Shown here: positions 1 to 12,793 of the stretch, one piece after another
How the letters are laid out: the number at the start of each line of letters is the position of its first letter
Position numbering within the stretch: the stretch's first letter is position 1
NCBI RefSeq assembly: GCF_007565055.1
Contig: NC_044559.1
Coordinates: 39,047,546-39,111,545, forward strand
Reading direction: 5' to 3'
DNA: 64,000 bases
Source: Rhinopithecus roxellana
Lineage: Eukaryota; Chordata; Mammalia; Primates; Cercopithecidae
Notes under the pieces: generated by a model
The model's database searches: none
What the model saw: only the letters and a program-made list of their open reading frames with translations
Told to the model about the DNA's origin: nothing
Translations under genes and position numbers: made by a program

Positions 1-870
1 AAAGATTTTGGCATCAACTTTCAAAGTGTGAAAGTGAAAGAGTCAAAGGCAAGGGTGAGGGGAAGGAGCGGGGAGAGCCCCTGCTGAGGACAGGACCACA
101 GCACCCCTTCTGGGCACATGGGCTGCAGGGAATTGGGGAATGCAAACCCAGATTGTGCTCCAGCTAGAGAGCGCAGGGGCAGAGGACTAAAAAACACTTC
201 CCAGGGCACCTATGTGTGGAATTTTTGTCTAGAAAGGCATGGGGCAGTCTCAATGGGGCCTTCCTTGTTTCTGAAAAAGCCATCAGCAATTCACATGACA
301 TCTAAGAACTGGACACCTGGGGAAATAACAGACCCAGTTCAGGGAAAAAGAGGGCAGGAAAGGCCAAAGATGCTGACAAGAAACTCCTGACAACCCCAGA
401 GGGGAAAAAGGAAAAAAAAGAAAACGCCCAGGAAGGAAGATTTTGCCAGGTGGCATCACTTCAGTTTAAGTAGACAAACGCTTGGGGGTGGGGTGCAGCC
501 TGAAAGCAGAGACACCTGGGGAGTGAAAGCGAAGCGGGGGGTCAGGGGCAAAGGTGGTGTCAACAAGCCACCTGGGACCCCTGATGGAATACTCCCCCCA
601 GGATATGGGGTAAAGGGACAGGTCAAGGAGGCTTCCAGAAACCAGAGCACAGAGATGGTGGCACCAGAGGGAGCAGCCTGCTGTAGTCCAGAGATGTCAC
701 ATCCACTAGGAAAAACCCACGATACTGACAGTTAACCAAGAGCATGTCCTCACCAGGGTATAACAAGGGATAAAGTCAAATTAGGAAGGGAAACAGAAAG
801 GAGAGGAGCCTAACCTAAAAGGTCTTTTAAAACAAAAAATTTTTTTCTATCATTTACTAACGATATTTTT
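1..870. other. Intergenic, no gene recognised
   Basis: This is G/A-rich on the plus strand and less AT-rich than the flanking DNA. Several open frames under 100 codons overlap on both strands, without splice context or family resemblance. It could be an old transposon or LTR remnant, but I cannot match it to a consensus. Confidence 0.4.
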
Positions 871-879
871 GAAAGCCAA

Positions 880-1107
880 ATGGGATTTTTCTTGTCTTCC
901 CATTTCTTCATTTTTGAAATTTTCAAACTTACAGAATTCAAAGAAAAATACTCTCTACTCATCTACCCTTCAGTTAGATTCACCAACTGTTAACATTTTG
1001 CTATTGCTAGTTGCTTTCACTATCTAGCTATAGCCTTTTTCCCCTGAACCATTTGAATGCAGGTTGCAAACATCAAAGCACTTCACTCCTCAACACTTTT
1101 TTTTCTG

Positions 1108-1154
<47 letters not shown>

Positions 1155-1850
1155 GAGATAGTGTTTCTCCATGTTGCCCAGGCTGGTCTTGAACTCCTGG
1201 GCTCAAGTGATCCACCCACCTTGGCCTCCCAAAGTGTTGGGATTACAGGCATGAGCCACCACGCCCAGCCAATCTTCAATACTTTCACATGCAAGTCCTA
1301 ATAAGGCCATCCTACTACATAACCATCAACACACCTAGGAAAATTAACATTAATTTTATTTTATAATTCATATTCCATTTTCTCAGTTGTCCCCAAATAT
1401 TTCTGGCTTTTTTTAAAATGCAGAATCCAATAATATTTGTGCAATGCATTCAGTGTGTCTCTTTAGCCTATTTTAATTTGGAACAATCCCTTGTTCATTG
1501 TTTTTCATGACACTGAAGTTTTTGAACCCAATTGGCTAGAATGTGGCATATTCTGGATTTGTCTGATTGTTTTCTTGTGATTACATTACAATTAAATATC
1601 TTGGTCAAGATTACAACATAGGAGATACTGCCTTTCCTAGAAGGAAGTCATACCTCAAAGGGATATGTCTTACTAACAAAAGGTCCTCATTAGAGTAGTA
1701 TTAAGCTTGTTCATTTCTTTACAATTTATGTTGATGTTGTGGTTTCTTCCCCAAAAAGATTTACAATATACTTTAATCACAACCAGATCATTAAAATCAT
1801 TATTAAACACCCAGTTATATACTGACCACTGAATTTGATGCTAAGATTCC
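880..1850. repeat. Old L1M-type LINE fragment, interrupted by an Alu monomer
   Basis: The text on both sides of 1107-1270 follows the remembered 3' portion of ancient L1M elements: a stretch around 960-1010 ending in TTAACATTTTGC, then after the insertion a segment near 1495-1570 with TTCATGACACTGAAG and TTCTGGATTTGTCTGATTG. The match is by recall of the consensus, so the subfamily and orientation are not assigned. The Alu monomer must have inserted later. Confidence 0.55.
1107..1270 (-). repeat. Free left Alu monomer (FLAM-like) with (TTTA)n tail
   Basis: Read on the minus strand, the element begins at 1270 with the Alu 5' end (GGCTGGGCGTGGTGGCTC), continues through the left-arm text up to about 1155, then passes directly into a TAAA-repeat tail (1107-1154). 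There is no right arm, so this is a left monomer rather than a dimeric Alu. The tail is a clean tetranucleotide microsatellite and may be length-polymorphic. Confidence 0.8.
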
Positions 1851-2429
1851 AGGCAAAGAAAAAAATCTGGTAAAAAAACACAAATTCTAGAACTGTTCAA
1901 CTCATACAGAAAAATCTAAAAAGAAATTCCTGGACTAAATTCCATAGGGAATTTATCACTTTAAAAAAAAAAAGATGGGCGGCACCTTGCACTGTGGTTC
2001 CCCAGCAGAGGCAGCATCAGTCTTCATGGAAAGCCTGGCTTGCAGGGATTCTGTGCTGGGCTGGATGGGCGCCCCCTGGGGTTCTGGATGCCAGATGTTC
2101 CAGTGAGAAAGTTGCCAGTTCTGAAAATGGAGGAACCTGACTCCTGTTCTTGACCAGATGGTGAACCACGCACCTTTGCAGGGCAGTGGTTTACTTGAGG
2201 CTCTATACATATTATTTTCCAAATACAGAACCAAATTATATACAGAAGAATGGCTAAAGCCTAAAACCAGATAACTAGACAGTCCTGAAATTGATCAAAA
2301 GATGTATCTTTAATTCTAAAAATTGCACATGCATATGATGAAAAACTAAAACAGACCAGAGAGGTCTATGAAAAGTTAATCTGTCTCCTATGCAAAAACC
2401 CAGTCCTATTCTTCAGAAATAATCACTAT
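1851..2429. other. Intergenic, nothing recognised
   Basis: The stretch is AT-rich apart from a GC-richer patch at about 1975-2190. No convincing coding frame, RNA gene or repeat was found. Confidence 0.4.
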
Positions 2430-3420
2430 CGGTCTTACATATTCTTCCAGGAATGTTCCAGCAAACACATCAATACATCCACATATTTTAATATGTAAAT
2501 TGCTGAAGTGCTCTCCGCATAGTTTTCTTTGACTTTTCTTTCCCCCTTAAAATGTATCTTGGGTATTTTGGCACATCAGCAATACAGACCTCACGCTTTT
2601 TACTTGCTGCACAGTATTCAATTGGATAGCAAAAACCGTTGTACTAGTTGATTATTTCCAATTTTTTATTATCAACAATGCTGCAAGTATATGTTTGTAT
2701 ACATGTCCCAAATACTTGTAAGTCAAATTCCTAGAATAAAATTGCTGGGTCAAAAGTATGCACTTAAACTTGTAAAATTGCCCTCCGAAGAGCTTGTCTC
2801 AATTTACATTCCAAATGATGTATTAAGAATGCCCACATCCCTATCTCCAGGCAAAGCTGTGTATTAACATGATTGATGAGTGAAATGTGGCATCTTCTTT
2901 GTTTTTTCTAATCTGCAAATGTTTGTAAGGTTATTTGGCTTTCTTTTTCTGCCTTTTTGTCTTCTGAATATTTTCCTAAGGGTTTGTCTCTTTATTAGTA
3001 CATGAAGGTTTTGATATAACAGAAAAATAAGACCTTGTTTGTCATACGTGTTGTAATCTTTTCCCTATTTTGTCATTTGCTTTTGACTTTGTTTATAAGT
3101 TTTTTGTTCAAACATTTAAAAACCTTCATATTGTCAACTATATCAATATTTTTCTCTACAGAATTTAGGTGTTATGACGTGAATGGACAGGTCTTCTCTT
3201 CTGAGATTATTAAGAAACAAAACAACAAAAAATCCAACATTTTATTTGGTACTTGTCATTTTTATGTTTACATTTTTAATCCATATTGAATCTCTTTTGG
3301 TGGAATGACTGAGGTATGGATATGAATTTATATTTTTTCCAGATAGCATTTAGTTGCCTCAAGATTTTTTATTGATTAGTACATCTTTCCCCATGATTCA
3401 GTGTTTGTTTTTGATGGGAA
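2430..3420 (+). repeat. Old L1M-type LINE 3' fragment
   Basis: The order of recognisable pieces matches the 3' end of old L1 elements: AACAATGCTGCAAG at about 2675, ATTGCTGGGTCAAAAG at about 2740, AAATTGCCCTCCGAAGAG near 2775, and GTCATTTGCTTTTGACTTTG near 3070. The element is heavily mutated, with no open reading frame left. The strand follows the direction in which I recall the consensus and is uncertain. Confidence 0.6.
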
Positions 3421-4165
3421 GTGTATTTCATCTTATGAAGGTAATTGTTCTCAATTTAAAAAAGGCTAAATCAGGCATCATTAGGTTTTGGGTATGAAAA
3501 ATTTTTGGCTAGTATTATTCAATTTAGAAGCTACTGAAAACGTCCTCTTACATAAAATTCTCCATCCATTCAGCAATTTGGTACTTATTTTTCTCCAAAG
3601 AATTCATGTGTCATAAACATTGATGCAGCTTTCTTAAATACAATTTACTTTATGATTCATTTCTACATTATATGACTGCAATTCCAAGTGAAGAATGGAA
3701 GTGAGTTTTCTGCAATACAGAAAAGGATCACAACAGTCCATTTACATTATTACTTAAATTATTAAAGAATCGTCCCTGTAGTGAAGATAATTCAGCATTC
3801 TTTCAATCTTGCTTAGAAACATCTCCCATATTCCACCTACATTTTTTTTTTTTTCAAAATTAATCCCATGGGTTAACTTAAGAGAGTTATGAAAAAAATT
3901 CATGTGAGCTCATCATTAGCTCTTCATGCTACAGGGTGCATCTAGATTACCTCATCATCTAAGATCAGCATTGGTGAGATGATATGAAGTTTCATCCTCA
4001 CAGAACATAACACTCAAGTTCTGTGAGTTGCTGCTGCTATGATTAACTCGAGTACTTAATTGGTCATTTTAACTTAAGCAGGCCTTGAAAGATTCAAAAT
4101 TGCTCCTCAAAAAAAATGGGCTGGGAGGCAGCATCAACTTCATGAGCACTTGCTAGACATCATTA
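3421..4165. other. Intergenic, nothing recognised
   Basis: AT-rich DNA without a coding frame of note. No repeat family is recognised. Confidence 0.4.
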
Positions 4166-4214
4166 ATCACGGCACGATTTCTTTTTGCACATCCTGTTCA
4201 ACTCTGTACCAGCA

Positions 4215-4325
4215 GTGTTTTAAAATAGTGTTTTGCACATAGCAGATTTTCAATATATATTTGTTGAGTAGAAGGAAGGATGGATGGATGGATGGTTGGT
4301 GGACTGGATTCATGGATGAATGAGA
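4215..4325 (+). repeat. L2-type LINE tail with (GGAT)n
   Basis: A 3'-terminal motif resembling TTTGTTGAGTAGA is followed by a short tandem GGAT tract at 4277-4296 and then diverged ATGAATGA units. This arrangement is typical of L2 3' ends. Confidence 0.45.
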
Positions 4326-4839
4326 GAGCCCAAATGAAGTCTCATCAATTTCCAGAACACAGCAGCAACTGTTGATCAATCCATTAACACTCAAGATGAA
4401 ACTCACTTTGCATGCTGCACTGAGGTTTTATTCTGGACTCATTCTTCTAGACTGTTTAATGAAAGACATGTATACTAAACAAAGGACTTCGGGTGGAAAA
4501 GCCTATCTTGTTTAGTGTTCTCATTAAAATAATATATTTATTTTTGGATCATGATATAATTAAGAAAACTGTTTTTATGTCTAGAGTTTCTACAAGACTC
4601 CTAAACAAAAGTGGATCAATGTACACCCTGTTTCAATTAGGGACCACTCAAGGTTTCTTTCTTTCTCATTAATTACAAATATAAATCAAATTAGAATGTG
4701 AACTCCTCCCTTTATCAAGGACAATGGAAAGTGTTTTATAATAACCATGGTTGCGATATTTTAAAGTACAAATAATTAAAATCTCAGCATCCAAATCACA
4801 TACAACAAAAAAGTAAAACTTTCTTCTTACACTGTGTTT

Positions 4840-5480
4840 CAAAGAATCAGCCTCTACACTCCTGCCTCCACTCCTTTCTCTAACATGCATTACTGAGGAC
4901 CTAGAATGTGACATGTGACCTATAAGCAGTAGGGAAGCAAAAGTAAAAAGATATTCTGCTCAGAATGCGTAGAGATGAACAAGTAAACAAATATCTGCAG
5001 GAGGATATGACAAGTCCTCACTAAAATGAAGGAATGAATGAAGAAGTATGAAGCATGCTCATCAAATTTTGGTAGACTGCCCATGATTTGAGATGAACAT
5101 TTATTTTTGTTTTTCCCAGTTCACTCTGGAATGTTTTTTGCAGCAATCATTTGTCTTCTAGTGCCAACTCCCACTGCCTGTTAAAAACCCATATTTTTAA
5201 TCACTTCAAAGGGGGTTCGTTTATAGGATAACATCATTGTTTACAATACATTTTCGTATAGATCTTGATAAAAATAATTTGATCACTTATACAACAAATA
5301 CCTATTGAGTACCAACAATATTACAGGCACCATGCTAAGTGTCCATCCTGGGGCCACAATGACTACAGGCTCAAGGAATTCTTAGCATATTTTAAAAAAA
5401 TAACTATTAGACCCAGAAACAAGGACAAATGATGCACAAGGGAGTTTGTTGGAGGTCAACAAAGATCAGATGCGAGTTTG
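4840..5480 (-). repeat. Diverged L2-like fragments
   Basis: Two pieces (about 4840-5030 and 5290-5480) resemble reversed L2, including CAACAAATACCTATTGAGTACC near 5294, the mammal-wide 'attack site' wording of L2 and MIR. Divergence is high and the limits are approximate. Confidence 0.35.
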
Positions 5481-7990
5481 ACGGAACGGAATAAGCAGGA
5501 TTGGATGCAATGCCAGATTTAAAACATTTATCCATAAGATGCCCCATCCCACAAGAGATTTGAGGGATTTACAAAAATATATACAACTTAAAATGATGAA
5601 ATAAATGAGTCAGGACAAAGGGAAATATGAGTGTGAAGATAATAAAGGTAGAAGTATATTCACCATTTAGAGATGCACACTGAAATCCATTTAGTTACTA
5701 GGGAATGCAAAACACGAAACTGAAGAGTAACTTAGGTGAGGCCCATTTAATGCATCAATTTGCTCAACAAATAAGAACTAAGTGTAAAGACAACTGAAAG
5801 GCATTTATAACATGATTGGCCAGTCTGTGGGCATCGAGAGAGGAATAACAAATATTATGGAGTCCATAACATAGTTGAAAGAGTAAAGACAAGATGAAAG
5901 GTTGAAATAATATGCTAGTATCCTAATATAGTGATATATATGGAACAGCTCATCAGAAATTAAGGCATGGTTCGCTGCTTTGGTCTTTTTATGGCTTTTA
6001 ACAAGGGGATGTGCTCTGGGAGCTTGAGGGACACTCACGAGTGGCATCGCTCTGCTATTATGAGACCAGTAACAAAAACTAAAAAAGTAGACTGCTTTTA
6101 ATTCCAAGGGGGTGTGGTTTGGGCATCAAAACAGCAGAGTTGAAAGCTCTTAGGGAAGCCACTGCTAAAGAGTGAATGCTAGGATTGGGAACTCTAATTG
6201 GCCAGACATCCCCCCTTGGTCTAGCAGGAAACACATTTTTGTCCCATGTATACACCATCCTGGTCCCTTCTCACAGGAGGCATCGTGACAGGCTACAGTT
6301 TATCAAGTGGTGTAACACTGGACAACAAGCCTGCCAGGGGTGAGTGACGCTCCTTAGAATCAGTCAGGGCTGAGAGGTGGATGGGTTTAAGAATCCAGGT
6401 GTCTATATGCAGCTGACTAAGGAAACCTCAATTTTCGATCTTCCAGAAGGTCCCTTGCTTTGGGGGACCTGCACATGTTAACCTCCTCTTGACCCTCCAC
6501 CAAGTCAGAGGAAAGAAATATACAGCCTCAGCCTCCAATGGGATTAAAGGACCTTTCAAGACCTTGGATTCTGTAGCCCAATCACTGCACCGAATTTAGT
6601 ATTTCCAACACTACAAACGAAACCTGGTCCTCCCCTCAAATACTTGCCTCCAAAGATGACCCCAGGACACCCAAGTCATCCCCTAATCACAGCCTTCCTC
6701 TTTGGTTTGCTTCACAAAACAGAACGCTTGTTATGATTCCTATGTGACTGCTGCAGTTACTTTGCAATACCTTGTCCCATTTAATGAAGAGTTCTTAGAA
6801 GCACAATTCTAATTGGCATTAATTCCAATATTTTAATGTAAAATCTGCTCACTTAAAGTTAGGATGACACCTTAATGCCATCTCAATACAGCAACTTGCC
6901 CAGAATAAGAGAGCTTCATTTTTGGAAAGACTTACTGCTAGACTTCAGACTACATTTTTAAAAATTAAAATACATGGATTGTCTTCATCGCAAACTCTTC
7001 CTGAATATTTCATGTGTTTTGTGCTTTATTTGCTGTGCATATCTTCACAGTGTGCATATTATTCAAATATTCCTAACAGATGGTCTCAAGTGCTACATAT
7101 TATATAGCATTAAATGAATAGCTTGGTAAACAAATGAGTCAAGGATTAAAATATTTTACAGCTTATAATTCATGAAAGATGTTCAATAACAGTACATGAA
7201 TGAAAAAAATTCTTCAATGTAAACATAAAAACATTAAATGCAACTACTGGATCAGTCAACTGCTCATGACAAACGAACTATTTCTTTAAAAGAGGTATTT
7301 GTCCTGTATGGTCTCTTATAACCTACATTAATCTGAGGTCGACAACTAGTTTCACAGTGAACCAGGCCTACTGTTTCCCTTCTCCATCCAACTCCCAGTT
7401 TTCTCTGCCATTTTCCCCCTTATTAATGCCTGTAAATCTAGGAAAGGAGATGAAACTCATTAACCAATTTGTTACTGTTTAGATTATCAGTAGCAAAATT
7501 TTGTGGAAGGAGGTTGAAACTATGGGTTCAAATTGAGGATTCCAAATTAGCTTTGGTTTTAATTATCTGTGCTCTCTAGTTTCTTAATACTAGGTTTGTA
7601 CCATAGGCTAATCTAATGTTGGGCATTGAAGTTTTCATTGAGGGTTTGCATGATTAAAACAAGCAACAAACAAACACAAAAGCAAATCAAACCCAACAAC
7701 TTTTGCCTTGTTTAGATACCTTTGAACTCATTCAGTGTCAATATTCCAGACAGTAGTACACTGAGGAATAAAAACCAACAAAATACTCTCCCTGTTGGAT
7801 GTTCTCTTTCATGCCACTCTTATTTTAAATTACGTTATTTAATTGAATGCATAATGATCTTTTTCTAATCATTTAGGGTTTCTAACATTTGATGCAAGAC
7901 CTAACAAGACTTTCCAATTTCATTCTAGATCTCCCTAGAAACAAAACCTCAACCCAGTTTTGACTGTGAAAAGAACATAAGCTTTTTAGT
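5481..7990. other. Intergenic, nothing recognised
   Basis: Mixed AT-rich sequence with a less AT-rich section at about 6180-6700. No splice-flanked frame, RNA gene or confident repeat is seen. Confidence 0.4.
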
Positions 7991-8002
7991 AAACAAGTTA
8001 TT

Positions 8003-8262
8003 TGATGGGAGGCTGAGGCAGGTGGATCACTTGAGTTCAAGACCAGCCTGGCCAACGTGGTTAAACCCTGCCTCTAGAAAAAATACAAAAATTAGCCAGG
8101 CATGGTGGCACAGGCCTGTAATCCCACCTATTTGGGAGGCTGAGGCAAGAGAATCGTTTGAACCCAGGAGGTGGAGGTTGCAGTAAGCTGAGATCGTGCC
8201 ATCGCACTCCAGCCTGGGTGACAGAGTGAAACTCCATCTCAAAAGAAAAAAAAAAAAAAAAA
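8003..8262 (+). repeat. 5'-truncated Alu (AluS/J-like)
   Basis: The element begins inside the left arm at the GGGAGGCTGAGGCAGG block, so about 40-50 bases of the 5' end including the A box are missing. The A-rich linker, the right arm (GCCTGTAATCCCACC) and a terminal poly-A (8244-8262) follow. Several CpG sites have decayed to TpG or CpA, which fits an older element than the AluY at 28 kb. Confidence 0.9.
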
Positions 8263-8849
8263 GTATGCATTAAATAAAACCTCGCACCTAAAGTCACAAG
8301 TGGGCTTCATTTGTTATCTTAAGGCATATATTTCAGGCATATATTGAAAACTTTATTCTCTCACACTCCCTATGTGGCTGCATTCTGGATTTCCTTTTCT
8401 ACACTAGTATCTTTTACCTCAGTTTTGGCCTCTGTGAGGTTGAGAAAGATGCCCTCCTTAACCAAACTTTGCATAGTCAAGTCAGACCAACTGGACAACT
8501 ATTCTGGCACTTTTACATTAAGGCCCATTGTGTATTTATTTCTTCTCAATCACAGTACCAAATCTTATTGCACAAACAAAACATGTATCAATAATCAACA
8601 ATATTTATCATGTATTTACTCTGCATAGTGCATTGTGCTTATGAACATTCTACCTATATGAAGTTTCATCATACATGAGGTTTTTCTTTAAAATATATTC
8701 ATCAAAAAACTTAAAAAAAATCAGTTTATAAACAAATTGGCAAGGAAAGTTACATTAAGCCAAAACAAAAAACAAAAAACAAAAAAACCTAAACAGTATT
8801 CTCCAAACTACATTAAACTAAGGGGGAAAAAAGTGGACAGGGTCCCTAT

Positions 8850-9040
8850 CTCAATGGTTCCCAAATCTGAATATGCATTTGATCCACCTAGGGAGGGCTT
8901 GTGAAAATGACTTTTTGGGTGCTACCCTCAGTGTTTCTGATTCAGTAGGTCTGGGTAGGGCCTGAGAATTTGTATTCTAACAAGTTTCCAGGTGATGTCA
9001 ACATTGCTGCCCTGGGGATGACACTGTGAGCACCAGTGTC
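8850..9040 (+). mobile_element. MER5A-type hAT DNA transposon fragment
   Basis: The sequence follows the MER5A consensus almost throughout: an opening like CAATGGTTCCCAAA, then GGAGGGCTTGTGAAAA, then the highly characteristic GTTTCTGATTCAGTAGGTCT, then CTAACAAGTTTCCAGGTGAT. It is a non-autonomous Charlie-group element and has no coding capacity. Confidence 0.8.
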
Positions 9041-9474
9041 AGGGCTGGGATCAAAAAGCATGAGTGAATTTTAAATAGCCGATGTAAAGATTGAACTATG
9101 AAATCAGTGGCCATTATATTTTAATTCAAATATGTGTTTTATGCCCAAAAAGTCACATGGAAATTTATTCACTTTCTATTACTGAAAATTGTCATACAAT
9201 ATATGTGATTTGACCTTAACACAGCACAATACACGTGCAGTGATCTTTGGGACACCAGTAATTTTTATACAATTTTTACCAAAAAGACAAGATCATAAGA
9301 TACTGAAAAGTCACAACTACCACTAGTATGTGACAGATCCCAGGATAACACTTGAAAACGCTTTAAACAGTAGAGGCAGTGGCCCTCAGACTGGACCTCA
9401 GGTTACCTGCACTGTTCTCTGAAAAGTAACTGTAGCCTGGCTCAGAGACAGGTATACTGGAGAAAGTCTTTTTT

Positions 9475-9690
9475 AAATTACATTTTTAAAAATTGTGGTA
9501 ATAACATTTAACATGAGATCTACACTCTTGACAAAATTTTAAGGGTCTAATACAGTATTGTTAACTACAGGCATAATGCTGTTCCACAGATCTCTAGAAT
9601 TTACTCACGGTGCTAAGTGAAATTTTATAATCATTGAATAGTTACTCTCTATTTCCTCCCTCAACACCAACCCCCCATCACCCCTGAGAA
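9475..9690 (+). repeat. L1M-type 3' fragment
   Basis: The order of text matches the 3' end of L1MA/L1MB-like elements: ATTGTGGTAATAACATTTAAC, then AATACAGTATTGTTAACTA, then CACAGATCTCTAGAATTTA. The assignment is by recall of the consensus. Confidence 0.6.
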
Positions 9691-9888
9691 AGTCCTGGGT
9701 GGGTTGTTCTCAGTTTTACATATCACACACACCCCACATGCTCCTCAGCCAACCCAGTTTTTGATTAAACACAAAATCACTTGGGGAGGAAGTAAACAAC
9801 AACCCTCCTCCAAACTTTTCTTACCATGATGACGATGATGATAACTGATGTTACATCAGAAATACTGACTCACTAAGAAGAGACTGCA

Positions 9889-10174
9889 GGCTAGGTGTGG
9901 TGGCTCATATAATCCCAGCACTTTGGGAGGTTGAGGCGGATGGATCACTTGAGTAAGGAGTTTGAGACCAGCCTGGCCAACATGGTGAAGTCCTGTCTCT
10001 ACCAAACATACAAAAATTAGCCAGGTGTGGTGGTGAGCACCTGTAATCCCAGCTACTCAGGAGGTTGAGGCAGAAGAATCGCTTGAACCTGGGAAGTGGA
10101 AGTTGCAGGGAGCCGAGATAGCCACTGCACTCCAGCCTGGGCGACAAGAGCAAAACTCCGTCTCAAAAAAAAAG
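9889..10174 (+). repeat. Full-length Alu (AluS-like) with target-site duplication
   Basis: Both arms, the middle A-rich linker and the poly-A tail are present. A target-site duplication flanks it: AAGAAGAGACTGCA at 9875-9888 and AAGAAGAGATTGCA at 10175-10188, one mismatch in 14. That duplication fixes both ends. Its diverged CpGs mark it as middle-aged. Confidence 0.93.
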
Positions 10175-10189
10175 AAGAAGAGATTGCAA

Positions 10190-11930
10190 ACTGGTGGCCT
10201 TTAAATTTTTTTGGTTAAAAAGAAAATGAGTTAACTGCCAACATTCACATAATCTGTATTATTTTCAGTTTCTCTAGAAAGATCAGGTTTAGCAATCTTG
10301 GACTTAAATTCATTTCCGAATGGCCACAATGAGCTGGAGCTGAACAGCTGTTGCTCCTTTTCAATGGAAAAAAATGAGCTCTCCAGATTGCCACTGTCCT
10401 TGGTAATCCCTATTCTTTTACACTCCACCTGCCCTATCACCCACTGTACCTACCCACTGTACCTATCTGGCTCTGGAAATGTCTGAGTTTTTGCAATTCC
10501 TGCACTAAGGGTTGCAGCACAAATGAGAAAGTTTGCTGGGAACTGCACATAAACCCCAGTCTCACTCTCAACACACTTTTCCATCATTTGCCACAGCATA
10601 AGAGAATGTAACACTATCATAGCAATAATCTTTACATTGTTCTAATTTATTTTAAAAAATCACACGCAAACTTTGGTACTAACATTAGTGACCAACCATA
10701 CCATACCTTACATCTGACCACAACACACCACAATTGAAATCTTCTCACAGAGAAATTTGATTTTGTGCTTCCTAGCATAAATTTGGCTTTTTAGTATGCC
10801 TCACAAATGCTGAAACCACTGAACATTTAAGAATCAAATTTTAGGGTGCGAGGACTGTTTAAGATCAAAATTAAGCACTTTTAGTTTGTGTAATTATAGG
10901 TACATAAATACAAAATTAAATAATTCTTATAAGTATTAACTGTATAATCATAAAAATATAATAGTATGAAGTTGTGGCACGTAAAATTATTTGAGGAAAA
11001 ATGTCAAATGTTGGGCATTTAGGTCACAAGCCCTACATGAAAAATGGTCAACTTAACCTACTCATAATAGCTCTCTACTTCCAAATTACTCCAAATATTT
11101 TTGTCTCAGCAGAGTAAGGAAAAAGAAATGTGTATGCTGTGGGCAGGTGGAAAGAATAATCTAAAGGAGATGTGCTGGGAGAAGTAGAGGGACAGGTTCA
11201 ATGGGCCTCCAGAAGGGACTACAATTCCAGAACAGAAAGGTGTTCTGGCCTGCTGAGAAATCCCTTGTGCCAAATATGTATGACTTATGTCTAAGACTAC
11301 ATATGGTTCACATTCCATAATCTAGAACACAACTGCCTAATACACTGCCATAAAAATGTACCCATACATCGGATGGAGAGGCATGTACTTAGACTGTTGT
11401 GTTGAGGGGACTGGAAGTGGTGACTGATTAATGACTTCTGGTAGGAGCTGGAGGATAAGAAGTGGTGAGAAATGCTACCGGGTTTACCAACCCTATTCTA
11501 CTTTCTTCAGTACCACAAAGTGGTACTTTCTTACATTTCCTCTGAAAGCTTGTGTATTCCCTACCTTACAGGGTTGTTGTGAGAAATAAATAAAATAAAG
11601 CATAAATAGGAAGTACTCGGCATAGACCTTAGCCTATATAACAATACTCATATATCATTTCTACTAAATCGTAAGCTCCATCCCTATGAGGGATGTCTTA
11701 TATGTAGAGGGCATCCACATACTTGTTGAAGAATGTTCACTTGAACTTAAAAACTATCTTTTGAATGACTTTTCAGAACTATTTTCATAGTAAAATAAGT
11801 TTGTAGGTCTTACAGAATATGTGCTACAATACACCAAATAAGAGGCATCCTAGGTAATTATTAAAAGACAAGGAGGACTTACATATAAATCCATTACGGT
11901 AACACCATTGTATCTGTAATAAATGTTGAC
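10190..11930. other. Intergenic downstream flank of RAB11FIP2
   Basis: AT-rich unique-looking DNA with only short frames and no recognised repeat. It lies beyond the most distal polyadenylation signal I can propose for RAB11FIP2. Confidence 0.4.
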
Positions 11931-11951
11931 AACCGAATTAAGTTTAAACAC

Positions 11952-11957
11952 TTTAAT
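11952..11957 (-). terminator. ATTAAA, candidate distal poly(A) signal
   Basis: The commonest variant hexamer, followed in transcript sense by GGTTGTC and later ATGGTGTT, which could serve as a downstream GU element. A 3' end here would give a gene length close to that recalled for human RAB11FIP2. Confidence 0.35.
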
Positions 11958-12363
11958 CAACCATTAGTCAATAATCATATATTATATAAAAATTCTGATT
12001 CATGCATCAGATTACATAAATTATACAATTGTCACATTATACAATGCTTACATACTTTTGAATTTGTACCTGCAAAAATGTATACAAGTTATGAGAGCAT
12101 TTACTTAAGAAGGTAAGTGTCATACTCTTCAGTTATAAATAATGCTTCTATCTTTCAAATACCTGCTAAATATATGCATTTCTAGATCTGCAGCATTTTT
12201 TTGTACCTTAAAACACAAACCATCTGGAAGCTTCGAAGATTAACAGGCCCACATGTATCATTTACTAGACTTCAACTCCACTGCGAGAGTGCATTTTTTG
12301 ATGGATAAAATAAATGGAATAAAACATCAACTCTAGTTTAATGCTTGAAGAGCTTCTACATCT

Positions 12364-12369
12364 TTTATT
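12364..12369 (-). terminator. AATAAA, candidate poly(A) signal
   Basis: A canonical hexamer in transcript sense, about 3.67 kb after the stop codon. Downstream GU content is modest. Confidence 0.25.
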
Positions 12370-12773
12370 AAATATATGAGAAAATGCTTCATATGCAGAT
12401 TAATTAGCTAAGGTGCTACCAATTGCATATTAAATACTTCCAATGATTGCATCTGGATTATTAAAGTTCTACATCTGTGCAAATGGGGGCTTTCCATGTG
12501 TGCTGACAGACCCTTCTACATACCATCATGGCCCAGCAGGACTGTGATCCTTTCCCTTACTTCAAAGAGACCAAGTGAATGAGCATGCATCATACTTCAC
12601 TTACACATACACACAAGTGACACCTACCACCTATAAGACATATGAGTATATGAACATCAAAAAAGTTTCAGCTTGATTTACAAATCCAAGGTAGATTTGC
12701 TTTTTCTGAAAAGCTACAGAGGAAAATAAAAGATCTAGTGTAACATTTACTGTAGATATATTAGACAACAGTT

Positions 12774-12793
12774 TTTATTTTTATTTATTTATT
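12774..12793 (-). terminator. Cluster of four AATAAA signals (candidate proximal poly(A) site)
   Basis: On the minus strand AATAAA occurs four times in a row (12788-12793, 12784-12789, 12780-12785, 12774-12779). A GU-rich GTTGTCT follows within about 20 bases. A tandem of this kind could also be a plain AAAT microsatellite. Confidence 0.35.

Noticed and set aside
4277..4296. (GGAT)n as a separate minisatellite
   Set aside because: Only about five units, best explained as the tail of an old LINE.
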